DNA of 64,000 nucleotides from Ningiella ruwaisensis (GTDB lineage: Bacteria > Pseudomonadota > Gammaproteobacteria > Enterobacterales > Alteromonadaceae): NCBI RefSeq assembly GCF_004798935.1, contig NZ_RAHT01000004.1, positions 248,001 to 312,000 of the forward strand, given 5' to 3'. Of the stretch, positions 38,125-46,166 are shown piece after piece; the stretch's first letter is position 1, and every line of letters starts with the position of its first letter. The notes under the pieces are model-generated. The model did no database searches. It was not told where the DNA came from and saw nothing but the letters and a program-made list of their open reading frames with translations. The position numbers and the translations under genes were made by a program.

Positions 38125-39576
38125 TTATCGCGTTTGTATCTCACTTTGTATTTGCGAAATGCGTTTAGCAAAAGGGCCATCCGCCTGAATATTTTCGGGT
38201 AGGGATGCAATGGCGGCTGAGGCCTCATCCACGCTTGAAAAAGTACGATTGTATAACACCACGAACCACGGGCCTCCGTATCTGATGGTCTCATAAACCC
38301 ACACGTCATCTTGCAGATTGTTGCTGACAATATAATTATCGAGCACCTGACGGTTTTGTATACCAGATAGCTGCAAGGCAATGCCAGATGCGTCCTGATT
38401 CAACAAAATAGGCTCATCAAACTGATATGCCTGATCCATTGTTTGCTCAGAATCACTTTGATACGGCTCCTGAATTGCCTCGGATGAAGCAGTGTCGGCG
38501 GTTTCTGATTGTAGCTCTCGCGAAAATTGTTCATTCAATTGTGCAACTGAAACGATATCCTCAACCTGAAAATCATCCTCGACGATACTGGGATTATTCG
38601 ATTGCGATCCGCTTTCAACTGCCGAATTTGGTGTCAGTTCTGTCGTAGGGTTTTCCTCTTTTTCTGACTGCCAGTTGCTGACTAATAACTCTTCAGTGAC
38701 GGATAAAGGAAGGCTGTCGGGCGAGACAATTTCAAGCGGAGTTTGCAAGCTCGAATCAGATAGAGTGTTAATGCTACTCTCTTGTTCTGTCTGTTCAAGT
38801 AGTTCGCTTGTTTCCTCAGCTTGCGGAAGTGTTGTAACAGCGTCCTCTTTCTGTATTTGTGCCTCGGTCGAAGGAGGCGTGTCCAGTTTCCCCGTTCTCA
38901 AAAACTGTGTCACGTGTTCAGGGTATTGCCAGGTAATCAGAGCAATGAAAATAACCGCAAAAGAGAACAACACGGCGGCGATAAACCATTTTTTGCGGAT
39001 AATCGATTGACGAGTCTCATTCCCAAAAAACGCGCGCTTTTGCGCCATTAGGTTTTCTAGTGCGGAAACATCAAATCCAACCGCATCAAGGGATTGAGAC
39101 GACAATAAAACCGGTTTATTGGTTTGGTGGGAGGGAAGCAGATTCTCGGCTTTTTGGGTCCAGGCTTGTTGAGCAAACAAGATAACGTTGATATGTATAT
39201 TATCATTTTGCTGTTTCGCATTGGTCACCCAATCCCATAGCTCCAGCACAAAACTGTCTTCAAGGTACTGCGCCTGAGTGATGCAGACCAGATACGTGCC
39301 GGCTTGTTCTGGCAAGTCTTGCAACAGCTCTCTTAATGGCCGCACGAAACTGCCAACCTGATGATCAGCCAACTGCCTGCAAATCAGCCTTCGATAATCG
39401 GCTGAATGCTGCTGTGCGCTGGCAGTAAAAAAGGATACTTCGTTGCTTTCAGGCTGATTCGCCAAAAAGTCGCTCAAACTTCGCTGCTGCAACGCAGGTG
39501 AGTCACAGCCTACGAATATAAGCTGTGATGAATAATGCACTAAGTGTTGTAGACGTTCTTGTAGCTGCGACACCAA
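38125..39576 (-). CDS. damX: SPOR-domain cell-division protein DamX
   Basis: A 483-residue inner-membrane protein. A cytoplasmic N-terminal domain of ~190 residues is followed by a membrane helix (about 198-217), a long Glu/Ser/Thr-rich periplasmic linker, and a C-terminal SPOR domain (about 400-475; VWVYETIRYGGPWFVVLYN) that binds denuded septal peptidoglycan. The arrangement and the position after aroB match DamX of E. coli. The start is TTG 39576 or, equally possible, GTG 39573, after AGGAAA. Low-complexity linker length varies greatly in the family. Confidence 0.85.
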   Translation of the reverse strand: MVSQLQERLQHLVHYSSQLIFVGCDSPALQQRSLSDFLANQPESNEVSFFTASAQQHSADYRRLICRQLADHQVGSFVRPLRELLQDLPEQAGTYLVCITQAQYLEDSFVLELWDWVTNAKQQNDNIHINVILFAQQAWTQKAENLLPSHQTNKPVLLSSQSLDAVGFDVSALENLMAQKRAFFGNETRQSIIRKKWFIAAVLFSFAVIFIALITWQYPEHVTQFLRTGKLDTPPSTEAQIQKEDAVTTLPQAEETSELLEQTEQESSINTLSDSSLQTPLEIVSPDSLPLSVTEELLVSNWQSEKEENPTTELTPNSAVESGSQSNNPSIVEDDFQVEDIVSVAQLNEQFSRELQSETADTASSEAIQEPYQSDSEQTMDQAYQFDEPILLNQDASGIALQLSGIQNRQVLDNYIVSNNLQDDVWVYETIRYGGPWFVVLYNRTFSSVDEASAAIASLPENIQADGPFAKRISQIQSEIQTR

Positions 39577-39632
39577 AATTTCCTAAGCATTGTTCCCAAT
39601 AGACGATTGTTAGTAGACGCGTATGCTTGTCT

Positions 39633-40706
39633 TTAGTTTAACAATTGTTCGAGTTCTGCTTCGGTGACATCATTTACAAGCTCGGCCTTACCTATACGTT
39701 TGGGCAGTATAAAACGCATCTGATTGTTTAGCACTTTTTTGTCTCTGCGCATGTGTTTAATGTAATCAGCGGCTTTCATCGATGCCGGTCCTGATGTAGG
39801 TAGGTCAAAGGCCTGCAACAGGTCGCTGATTTCTGACACCTGTGCCAAAGATATGTCACCCCGCATATTTGCCAACTGCAAAGCAAGTACCATACCAGCA
39901 GAAACCGCTTCACCATGTAGCCATGTGCCGTAGCCTTGTTCAGCTTCAATTGCGTGTCCGAAAGTATGGCCTAAATTCAACAAGGCGCGTAGTCCACTTT
40001 CCCGCTCATCCTGAGCAACGATTTCAGCTTTTATTTCGCAGCAGCGAGCAATCATTTTGCTAAGTGCGTCATCTTGTTTGGAAAGAATGGCCTGCGTGTT
40101 GTTGTTTAACCATGCTAAAAATTCAGCATCGTAGATAATACCGTATTTGATGACTTCGGCCATTCCTGCGCTGAACTCTCGCTTGTCCAGAGTGCGCAGT
40201 GTCGTGGTATCAATATACACGGCTTTAGGTTGGTAAAAGGCGCCAATCATGTTTTTCCCAAGGGGATGATTGACAGCAGTTTTCCCTCCTACAGAAGAGT
40301 CAACCTGAGAGAGTAGGGTGGTTGGTATTTGAACAAAGTCTATCCCACGCTGATAGCAAGCGGCTACAAAGCCCGTCAGATCACCAATGACGCCACCACC
40401 AAGGGCAATTAAACAAGCATCGCGCGAAGCGGGCAATGACAACAGTTCAGAAAGAACACGTTCAAATGTAGCGAGCGTCTTTTCTTGCTCGCCGTCTTTG
40501 ACAATGATGCTATTTACGCGCTTGCCTGACGCGAGGAGTTTTTGTTCGACTTCTGACAGGTACAATGGCGCAACGACGGTATTGCTTACAATGATGACGT
40601 GTGAAGCCTTGATTTCCGATAATAAAAAGCCGGCATCATTTAATATGCCGGCTTGAATATATAGGGGATAGCTTCTCTCGCCTAGTTCAACAGTTAATGT
40701 AGGCAT
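39633..40706 (-). CDS. aroB: 3-Dehydroquinate synthase
   Basis: Second step of the shikimate pathway: DAHP to 3-dehydroquinate, using NAD+ and a divalent metal. ATG 40706 after AGGAAGGG gives 357 residues beginning MPTLTVELGERSYPL, the normal size. A frame extending to 40964 overlaps aroK and is rejected. GGGVIGDLTGFVA, the substrate/NAD region DSSVGGKTAVNHP, and metal ligands in GHTFGHAIE and LHGEAVSAGM are visible. It is 37 bp downstream of aroK in the conserved aroK-aroB-damX order. Confidence 0.95.
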   Translation of the reverse strand: MPTLTVELGERSYPLYIQAGILNDAGFLLSEIKASHVIIVSNTVVAPLYLSEVEQKLLASGKRVNSIIVKDGEQEKTLATFERVLSELLSLPASRDACLIALGGGVIGDLTGFVAACYQRGIDFVQIPTTLLSQVDSSVGGKTAVNHPLGKNMIGAFYQPKAVYIDTTTLRTLDKREFSAGMAEVIKYGIIYDAEFLAWLNNNTQAILSKQDDALSKMIARCCEIKAEIVAQDERESGLRALLNLGHTFGHAIEAEQGYGTWLHGEAVSAGMVLALQLANMRGDISLAQVSEISDLLQAFDLPTSGPASMKAADYIKHMRRDKKVLNNQMRFILPKRIGKAELVNDVTEAELEQLLN

Positions 40707-40743
40707 GGGTTCCCTTCCTGAGTAGTTTAAATCACGTCGTGTA

Positions 40744-41259
40744 TCACAAACCAATTTTATTGATGATTTGATTCGCAACCGCGCGAGCACTTTGTTCGTC
40801 AGTTTCGACGATGTAGTCAGCCACCTCTTCATAAAGTGGATTCCGCTCTTCTGCCAGGCTGCGTAAAACCGTTTCCGGATCGTCATTTTGTAATAAAGGA
40901 CGACGCTTGTCTCGTTGCGTTCGTGCGACTTGCTTATCGATGGTTGTTTGAAGATAAACAACAATGCCGCGGGCGGAAAGGCGATTACGAATAGCCTTGG
41001 ATACTACAGAGCCGCCACCTGTTGCCAGCACGATGCCCTGTTTATCTGTTAAATCGTGAATCACATTCTCTTCACGCTTTCTAAAACCCTCTTCTCCCTC
41101 TAAATCGAAAATCCATGCAATGTCGGCGCCGGTTCGACGCTCAATTTCTTGGTCAGAGTCGTAAAATTCTAAGTGAAGTTCATCTGCGAGATGTCTACCG
41201 ATTGTGCTTTTTCCGGCACCCATAGGTCCGACTAGGAATACGTTACGTTTTTCAGCCAT
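40744..41259 (-). CDS. aroK: Shikimate kinase I
   Basis: Phosphorylates shikimate with ATP. At 171 residues it has Walker [10 protein letters not shown] (11-19), the substrate-binding [11 protein letters not shown], the GGGSV loop and the lid arginines in RDKRRPLL. It follows pilQ by 252 bp, separated by a strong terminator, and precedes aroB. This is the standard gammaproteobacterial order. Confidence 0.95.
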   Translation of the reverse strand: MAEKRNVFLVGPMGAGKSTIGRHLADELHLEFYDSDQEIERRTGADIAWIFDLEGEEGFRKREENVIHDLTDKQGIVLATGGGSVVSKAIRNRLSARGIVVYLQTTIDKQVARTQRDKRRPLLQNDDPETVLRSLAEERNPLYEEVADYIVETDEQSARAVANQIINKIGL

Positions 41260-41445
41260 ATTTTGCTAATTCACATCTTTATTTATTGAGTTAGAGTTGG
41301 CTAGTTTAGCGCAGCACTCAGTCATTGAGCGAAGCCAACTGTGACCATAACAAGTGGCCTTGCTATGAACGAAAAATCTCCTCGGGAAAAATCGAGAGGG
41401 CGGATTATCTCAATGATTGCATGACTATTGCAAGCCTATAAATGA

Positions 41446-41481
41446 AAATGCCGATGAAATACAAACAAATCATCGGCATTT
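41446..41481 (-). terminator. Terminator of the pilMNOPQ operon
   Basis: A 12-bp perfect stem: AAATGCCGATGA (41446-41457) with TCATCGGCATTT (41470-41481). Read leftward it is followed by TTTTCATTT. It lies 30 bp past the pilQ stop. Confidence 0.85.
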
Positions 41482-41511
41482 ATTCTTTAAATCACTGAAA
41501 AATATCTAAAA

Positions 41512-43266
41512 TTAAAAGCCTTCGGTAATAATTTTTGGTGTAACAAAAATTAACAGTTCACGCTTTTCTTCAATTTTTTGTGACGTTTTGAAGATATTTC
41601 CAACAATAGGCAAATCACCAAACAAAGGAACTTTTGAAACATCATCAGTGCTTGTCTGCTGGAATATGCCACCTAATACTATGGTTTCACCATTTTCTAC
41701 CAAAACCTGTGTGCTGATTTCCTGAGTATCAATAGCAACTGCCGGTCCTGTGGAGGTTGATACCGTCTCGCCGCGAGTATCCTGAGTGACCACCAAATTC
41801 AATATGATACGGTTATCTGGCGTAATTTGGGGCGTTACTCGCAGGCTCAATACTGCTTTTTTAAACTCGACCGCTGTGGCTCCAGAAGAGGCCGCTTGCA
41901 CGAACGGAATTTCGGTACCTTGTTCGATATAAGCTTCTTGTTGATTTGCTACTGTAATGCGCGGACTAGCAATAATCTCACCTTTGTTTTCAGATTCCAG
42001 CGCGCTTAATTCCAAATCCAGGATATTTCCATCTACCAAACTGGCAATCTGAAAGCCAATTCGTCCAGCAGGGTTTGCAACCGGTAAATTGACGTTTAAA
42101 CGGTCAGTGATGTCCGGAACAATGCCCGCACCCGCAACGTCTGCACCTACGATCCCGCCCGACACGCTACTATCGCTGCCTACGCCTGTGAATCCCCAAC
42201 GCACGCCCAGTTGCTCGTCGGCATTTTCACGTACCGTGACCATGCGCGATTCAATCAAGACTTGTTTTACAGGGATATCTAAGGTTTCAACAACTTGTCT
42301 GGCTTCATCGATGGACTCCTGGGTATCGCGAATTAGCAAGGTGTTGGTTCGCTCATCTACACTCACTGTGCCACGCTCTGACAAAATACCGCCATCTTGC
42401 GATTTAAGAATTTCGGCCAGGCCTGCTGCAGTTGCATAATTGACCCGGATGTTGGCTGATCTTAATTCAGCAAGGCTTTGCACCTGTTGCTTAGACTGTA
42501 ATTCTTGCGTCTCGCGAGCAGTAAGCTCTTCACGCGGCGCTATTAACAGTATGTTGCCTTCTAGCCGCTTATCGAGCCCACGGATTTTGAGGATCATGTC
42601 AAGGGCCTGGTCCCAGGGAACCGCAGTGAGACTTATGGTGACATTGCCATCAACCGTATCAGTCGTTACCAGGTTAAAGCCATTTACCTGAGCGATTATT
42701 TGTAATACCTGACGCACCGGTACATCCTGGAAATCCAAAGATATTGGCGCGCCTGTGTAGGTTTTACCTTCTGCTTCAGCGATTTCATCTTTGGTGATTT
42801 TAGTCACTTCAAATACATAACCGGTATCCGTTACCTGCTTTTCAACCTTAACTTGCCCTTCATAGCGAATATCCACTTTGGAAATCAAATCTTTTTGGAA
42901 GGTTTCGATACTAGATACCATTGAGCCAAACTGACTTACGTCAATCTCAACGTACTGATCGTCATGTAATTGACTCTCGTCAAAACTCAAAGAGATATTT
43001 CCAAGTGCTTCAACCATGGCTACATCAGGCACACCGTTCTCAAAGTCGATGATGATCTGAGCAGTATCGCCTTTTCTGTCGAACTCGATGTTATTCAGAA
43101 TAACAGCTTCTGCAAGGTTTTTGTCACCAGCAGGGTCTATCAGTGCGACGGGGTCCTCTTGCGCAACTACGCCAAAGGTTACAACGCCAATGACAATCGC
43201 TACGAATACGTACCAAATAGGCTTACGTCGATTGAGTCGTTTATTAAAAATGAATTGCTCAGCCAT
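41512..43266 (-). CDS. pilQ: Type IV pilus secretin PilQ
   Basis: The outer-membrane channel through which the type IV pilus passes. The 584-residue protein has a hydrophobic leader (about 15-35). It then has one AMIN-like domain (about 45-150), an STN/secretin N0-N1 region (VPVRQVLQIIAQVNGFNLV), and the secretin core with GEIIASPRITVANQQEAYIEQGTEIPFV split over its strands, ending in ELLIFVTPKII. With a single AMIN domain it is shorter than the ~700-residue Pseudomonas protein. It overlaps the pilP stop by one base. Confidence 0.93.
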   Translation of the reverse strand: MAEQFIFNKRLNRRKPIWYVFVAIVIGVVTFGVVAQEDPVALIDPAGDKNLAEAVILNNIEFDRKGDTAQIIIDFENGVPDVAMVEALGNISLSFDESQLHDDQYVEIDVSQFGSMVSSIETFQKDLISKVDIRYEGQVKVEKQVTDTGYVFEVTKITKDEIAEAEGKTYTGAPISLDFQDVPVRQVLQIIAQVNGFNLVTTDTVDGNVTISLTAVPWDQALDMILKIRGLDKRLEGNILLIAPREELTARETQELQSKQQVQSLAELRSANIRVNYATAAGLAEILKSQDGGILSERGTVSVDERTNTLLIRDTQESIDEARQVVETLDIPVKQVLIESRMVTVRENADEQLGVRWGFTGVGSDSSVSGGIVGADVAGAGIVPDITDRLNVNLPVANPAGRIGFQIASLVDGNILDLELSALESENKGEIIASPRITVANQQEAYIEQGTEIPFVQAASSGATAVEFKKAVLSLRVTPQITPDNRIILNLVVTQDTRGETVSTSTGPAVAIDTQEISTQVLVENGETIVLGGIFQQTSTDDVSKVPLFGDLPIVGNIFKTSQKIEEKRELLIFVTPKIITEGF

Positions 43267-43799
43267 TATGTATTATCCCCTGTCGTTGACGACATGCTTA
43301 ACGTGGCGGTTTTTTCCTGCCAACAACCTGCTCCATCTGGGAGCATTTCACGAATTTTTATTTCATTTTCAGTAATTTGCATAACTTTACCGTGGAAGAG
43401 ACCGAGGTAGCTGCCCACTGAAACGCGATGCAAACTGCCATCATTTGCCTTAATTAATGCAAAACGCTTGCCGTTTATTGAAAGTACACCTGACATTTGC
43501 AGGGCATCCAGGCCAAATCGTTCCAGCTTTTGTTTTGAACGCTGTCGATTAGGCTGTATACAATTTGGCGTCGTAGCTACTTCAACAGGGGCGGCATCGG
43601 TTGCTGCGCGTTGAAACGGACTACGAATATTTGCTGCTGAATACGCGACACTTTCAAATTCTTTAAACTCAGGATAAGGCTCAATGCTTACCTGGGTATT
43701 CGCTTTGACCTTTTCGGTGTAAGCGACCAAATCATCAATACTTGCGCCGCATCCACTTAAGATTAGGGTGCTAGCAAGTCCAAACATTAAACGCTTCAT
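43266..43799 (-). CDS. pilP: Type IV pilus assembly lipoprotein PilP
   Basis: A 177-residue inner-membrane lipoprotein that bridges PilNO to PilQ. The lipobox LSGC gives a mature N-terminal Cys17. A flexible stretch is followed by the C-terminal beta domain (QMSGVLSINGKRFALIKANDG, VGSYLGLFHGKV). It is tightly linked: it overlaps pilO by 4 bases and pilQ by one. Confidence 0.92.
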   Translation of the reverse strand: MKRLMFGLASTLILSGCGASIDDLVAYTEKVKANTQVSIEPYPEFKEFESVAYSAANIRSPFQRAATDAAPVEVATTPNCIQPNRQRSKQKLERFGLDALQMSGVLSINGKRFALIKANDGSLHRVSVGSYLGLFHGKVMQITENEIKIREMLPDGAGCWQEKTATLSMSSTTGDNT

Positions 43800-44395
43800 T
43801 GCATGCCCTCCGTTTGCTGCGAGCGGTAAGTTTTTGCCTGCATACGAAGCGATAGCTCATTGCCCGAACGGGTAATTTCAAAATCGTGTAGCGTGACAAT
43901 TCGCGGTAAGTTGGCAACATTAGATGTAAATTGACCAAACTCGTGGTAAGCCCCCACTACTTCTATTTCGATAGGAAGTTCGGTATAAAACTCTTTTGGT
44001 ATTTCCTGTTGCCAGTTTAATAGCTTAAAAGATAAACCCGCATCCGTTCCCACAAAGGTAACATCATCAAGTAATCCAGGCGTTTCATTCGATGTAGGTA
44101 GTGACTTCAGCATCGATGAAAAGTCTTTCTCAATTCGTGCTAGCTGTTCTTTGTACGCTTCAAGATTGACAGCAATACGGTATTTACTTTCAAATTCTTG
44201 ACGTAAATCAGTTTCCTGTTTCTGGGCGGCTTCCATTTGAGGCAATTTGCCGCTGATGATTGCGTAATAACAAATGGCACCCACAACAATGCTGCATACC
44301 AGTGCTACCAGAATTTTTATTTCTTTCGGCCAAATCGCAACTTGCTCAAAATCGAGATCGTTGACTTCTTTGAGTTTGCTAAAATCAAAATTCAT
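43796..44395 (-). CDS. pilO: Type IV pilus assembly protein PilO
   Basis: A 199-residue bitopic inner-membrane protein: one helix (about 27-48), a coiled coil (about 55-100) and a periplasmic ferredoxin-like domain (EIEVVGAYHEFGQFTSNVANLPRIV). It forms heterodimers with PilN. It is separated from pilN by 2 bases and overlaps pilP. Confidence 0.92.
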   Translation of the reverse strand: MNFDFSKLKEVNDLDFEQVAIWPKEIKILVALVCSIVVGAICYYAIISGKLPQMEAAQKQETDLRQEFESKYRIAVNLEAYKEQLARIEKDFSSMLKSLPTSNETPGLLDDVTFVGTDAGLSFKLLNWQQEIPKEFYTELPIEIEVVGAYHEFGQFTSNVANLPRIVTLHDFEITRSGNELSLRMQAKTYRSQQTEGMQ

Positions 44396-44397
44396 GA

Positions 44398-44976
44398 CTA
44401 TTTACCTCTCTCGGAAGACTTCTCCGTGGGCGCAAACTTGGCACTTAAGGAAAGGGTTAATTCAAAATCGCTGATTGCGTTAGATGTGCTTGCATCAGCA
44501 ACGATGGACGAGAGTACCGGATTCACAAATACATCTGACTCTTCCAAGGCTCGCATAAATGCCGAAAGGCGATTATTTGATTCACTGATACCAATCAACT
44601 TTAATTGATTGCCGTTTCGCGTGAGCGAGTTAAAAGACACACCAGCGGGAACCGTACGCACTAATTCTTCAAAGACGATAGGCGTTACGTTTCGGCTTAC
44701 CTGCAACTGCTCAATCAAGGCCATGCGCACAACGATTTCTTCTTTTGCTTCTTTAATGCGCTTGATTTCTTCGATTTGCATATCCAACACGGTGATTTCT
44801 TTGCGTAGATAATCATTTCGTGCATTCTGGTTGCGGATTTGCTGCTCAATAATTTCACCGGCAAGCCAGAATAATCCAAACACAAGCACAGCAATCAGTC
44901 CAAGTGAAATGAGGTATTGTTGCTTTTGTTGCTGCCGTAGCGATTCACGCCATGGCAATAGGTTTATTTTTGCCAT
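44398..44976 (-). CDS. pilN: Type IV pilus assembly protein PilN
   Basis: A 192-residue bitopic protein with the N-terminal INLLPWRE motif that binds cytoplasmic PilM. A membrane helix (about 23-43), coiled coil and periplasmic domain follow. The gene overlaps the end of pilM by 13 bases. Confidence 0.93.
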   Translation of the reverse strand: MAKINLLPWRESLRQQQKQQYLISLGLIAVLVFGLFWLAGEIIEQQIRNQNARNDYLRKEITVLDMQIEEIKRIKEAKEEIVVRMALIEQLQVSRNVTPIVFEELVRTVPAGVSFNSLTRNGNQLKLIGISESNNRLSAFMRALEESDVFVNPVLSSIVADASTSNAISDFELTLSLSAKFAPTEKSSERGK

Positions 44977-46028
44977 GCTTGTTGACTCCTTGTTGCTAAG
45001 CCAGTCGCGATGGTTAGTTGAGGCGCGACGCCTAGAAGCTTTTCTTGATTCACTTTGCTATCAAATGTCATTTGTTCAAAGGGATTAAACACACTTACAT
45101 CCATACCCATGTCTTTGCTCAACGATTCAGCAATATTGGGAAGATTGGCTCCACCACCGCTTAAGTGAAAGGCTGCTGGCATTTGCTTGTGAGTGGTAGC
45201 TACATACATTTGCAAGGCTCGTTGTATTTGTTGCTGCACACTCGAAACAAAAGAGGGTAAAGTGTCGCTAAACCAGCTATCTGGTGCTGTGTTGCTGGCT
45301 AGTTGAGATTCAACATCCTGGGTTTCCAGATTATTCAGCATCGCCAAATCGTTGATGAAACTATTAACTCCAAAGCCATGTTCCTTGCTGTAAATCACTC
45401 GTCCCTGCTCAGTCACGCAAACCTGCATCATGGATGCACCAAGGTTAATGCAGACCCCTGCTTCGTTTTTTCTGTTTAGACCAAATGCAAGAAAGGTATC
45501 TGCTAGCACATTGGACTCGATATCGACAATCACCGGTTCAAAAGGCGCTTCTCTTACTAAGGTAATTCGACCATCAATCAAATCTCTATGTGCAGCACTT
45601 AACAAGACCTCGACTTTACCCACATGTGTTTTAGAGGGGGCGATTTCCTGGAAATCAAGATACACCTCATCTAAGGGATAAGGAATGAGGCTATCGGCTT
45701 CAAGTTCGATTTGTGTTTCAAGCTCAAAGTCGCTTTGGTCAGGTTCCATGTAAACAACTTTGCTGATTACCGAAGAGCCTGCTACCGCAATAGCGCACTC
45801 CTTGCCTTGCGATTTCATAGCGATTTGCACTTTTTTCAGCGCTTTACTGATGGCATCGAAATCTTTAATTTCACGCTCAGCGAAGGCTGTGCCGGTGATG
45901 GGCTCGCATGCAAACGCTAGTACTTTGCATTGTTTGCCAGACATGTCTAGACTGATCGCTTTAACGAACTTTGTACCAATGTCTAAACCAATAATTGTCT
46001 TAGCCTTTTTTTGAAAAAGCGATTTCAT
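44964..46028 (-). CDS. pilM: Type IV pilus assembly ATPase-like PilM
   Basis: A 354-residue actin-like cytoplasmic protein. It binds ATP (IIGLDIGTKFVKAI near the N terminus, VCINLGASMMQV, LSGGGANLPNI) and docks on the PilN N terminus. It is the first gene of pilMNOPQ and is divergent from mrcA across a 138-bp spacer, a conserved arrangement in gammaproteobacteria. Confidence 0.93.
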   Translation of the reverse strand: MKSLFQKKAKTIIGLDIGTKFVKAISLDMSGKQCKVLAFACEPITGTAFAEREIKDFDAISKALKKVQIAMKSQGKECAIAVAGSSVISKVVYMEPDQSDFELETQIELEADSLIPYPLDEVYLDFQEIAPSKTHVGKVEVLLSAAHRDLIDGRITLVREAPFEPVIVDIESNVLADTFLAFGLNRKNEAGVCINLGASMMQVCVTEQGRVIYSKEHGFGVNSFINDLAMLNNLETQDVESQLASNTAPDSWFSDTLPSFVSSVQQQIQRALQMYVATTHKQMPAAFHLSGGGANLPNIAESLSKDMGMDVSVFNPFEQMTFDSKVNQEKLLGVAPQLTIATGLATRSQQAWQK

Positions 46029-46045
46029 TCAATGGCGGCCTGTAG

Positions 46046-46074
46046 TTAGTTGAAGTATCATACGCGGGTATAAT
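46046..46074 (+). promoter_or_regulatory. Candidate sigma-70 promoter of mrcA
   Basis: TTAGTT (46046-46051), 17 bp, then consensus TATAAT (46069-46074). The mrcA start lies 92 bp further. The -35 is weak. Confidence 0.4.
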
Positions 46075-46166
46075 ACTGGGATTTAAAAACGTCTATGTAG
46101 TTGTTAACGACACATACGTATAAAATTTGAGTAAATTTTTGAATTTTTTTGAGTAGCTAACTTACT

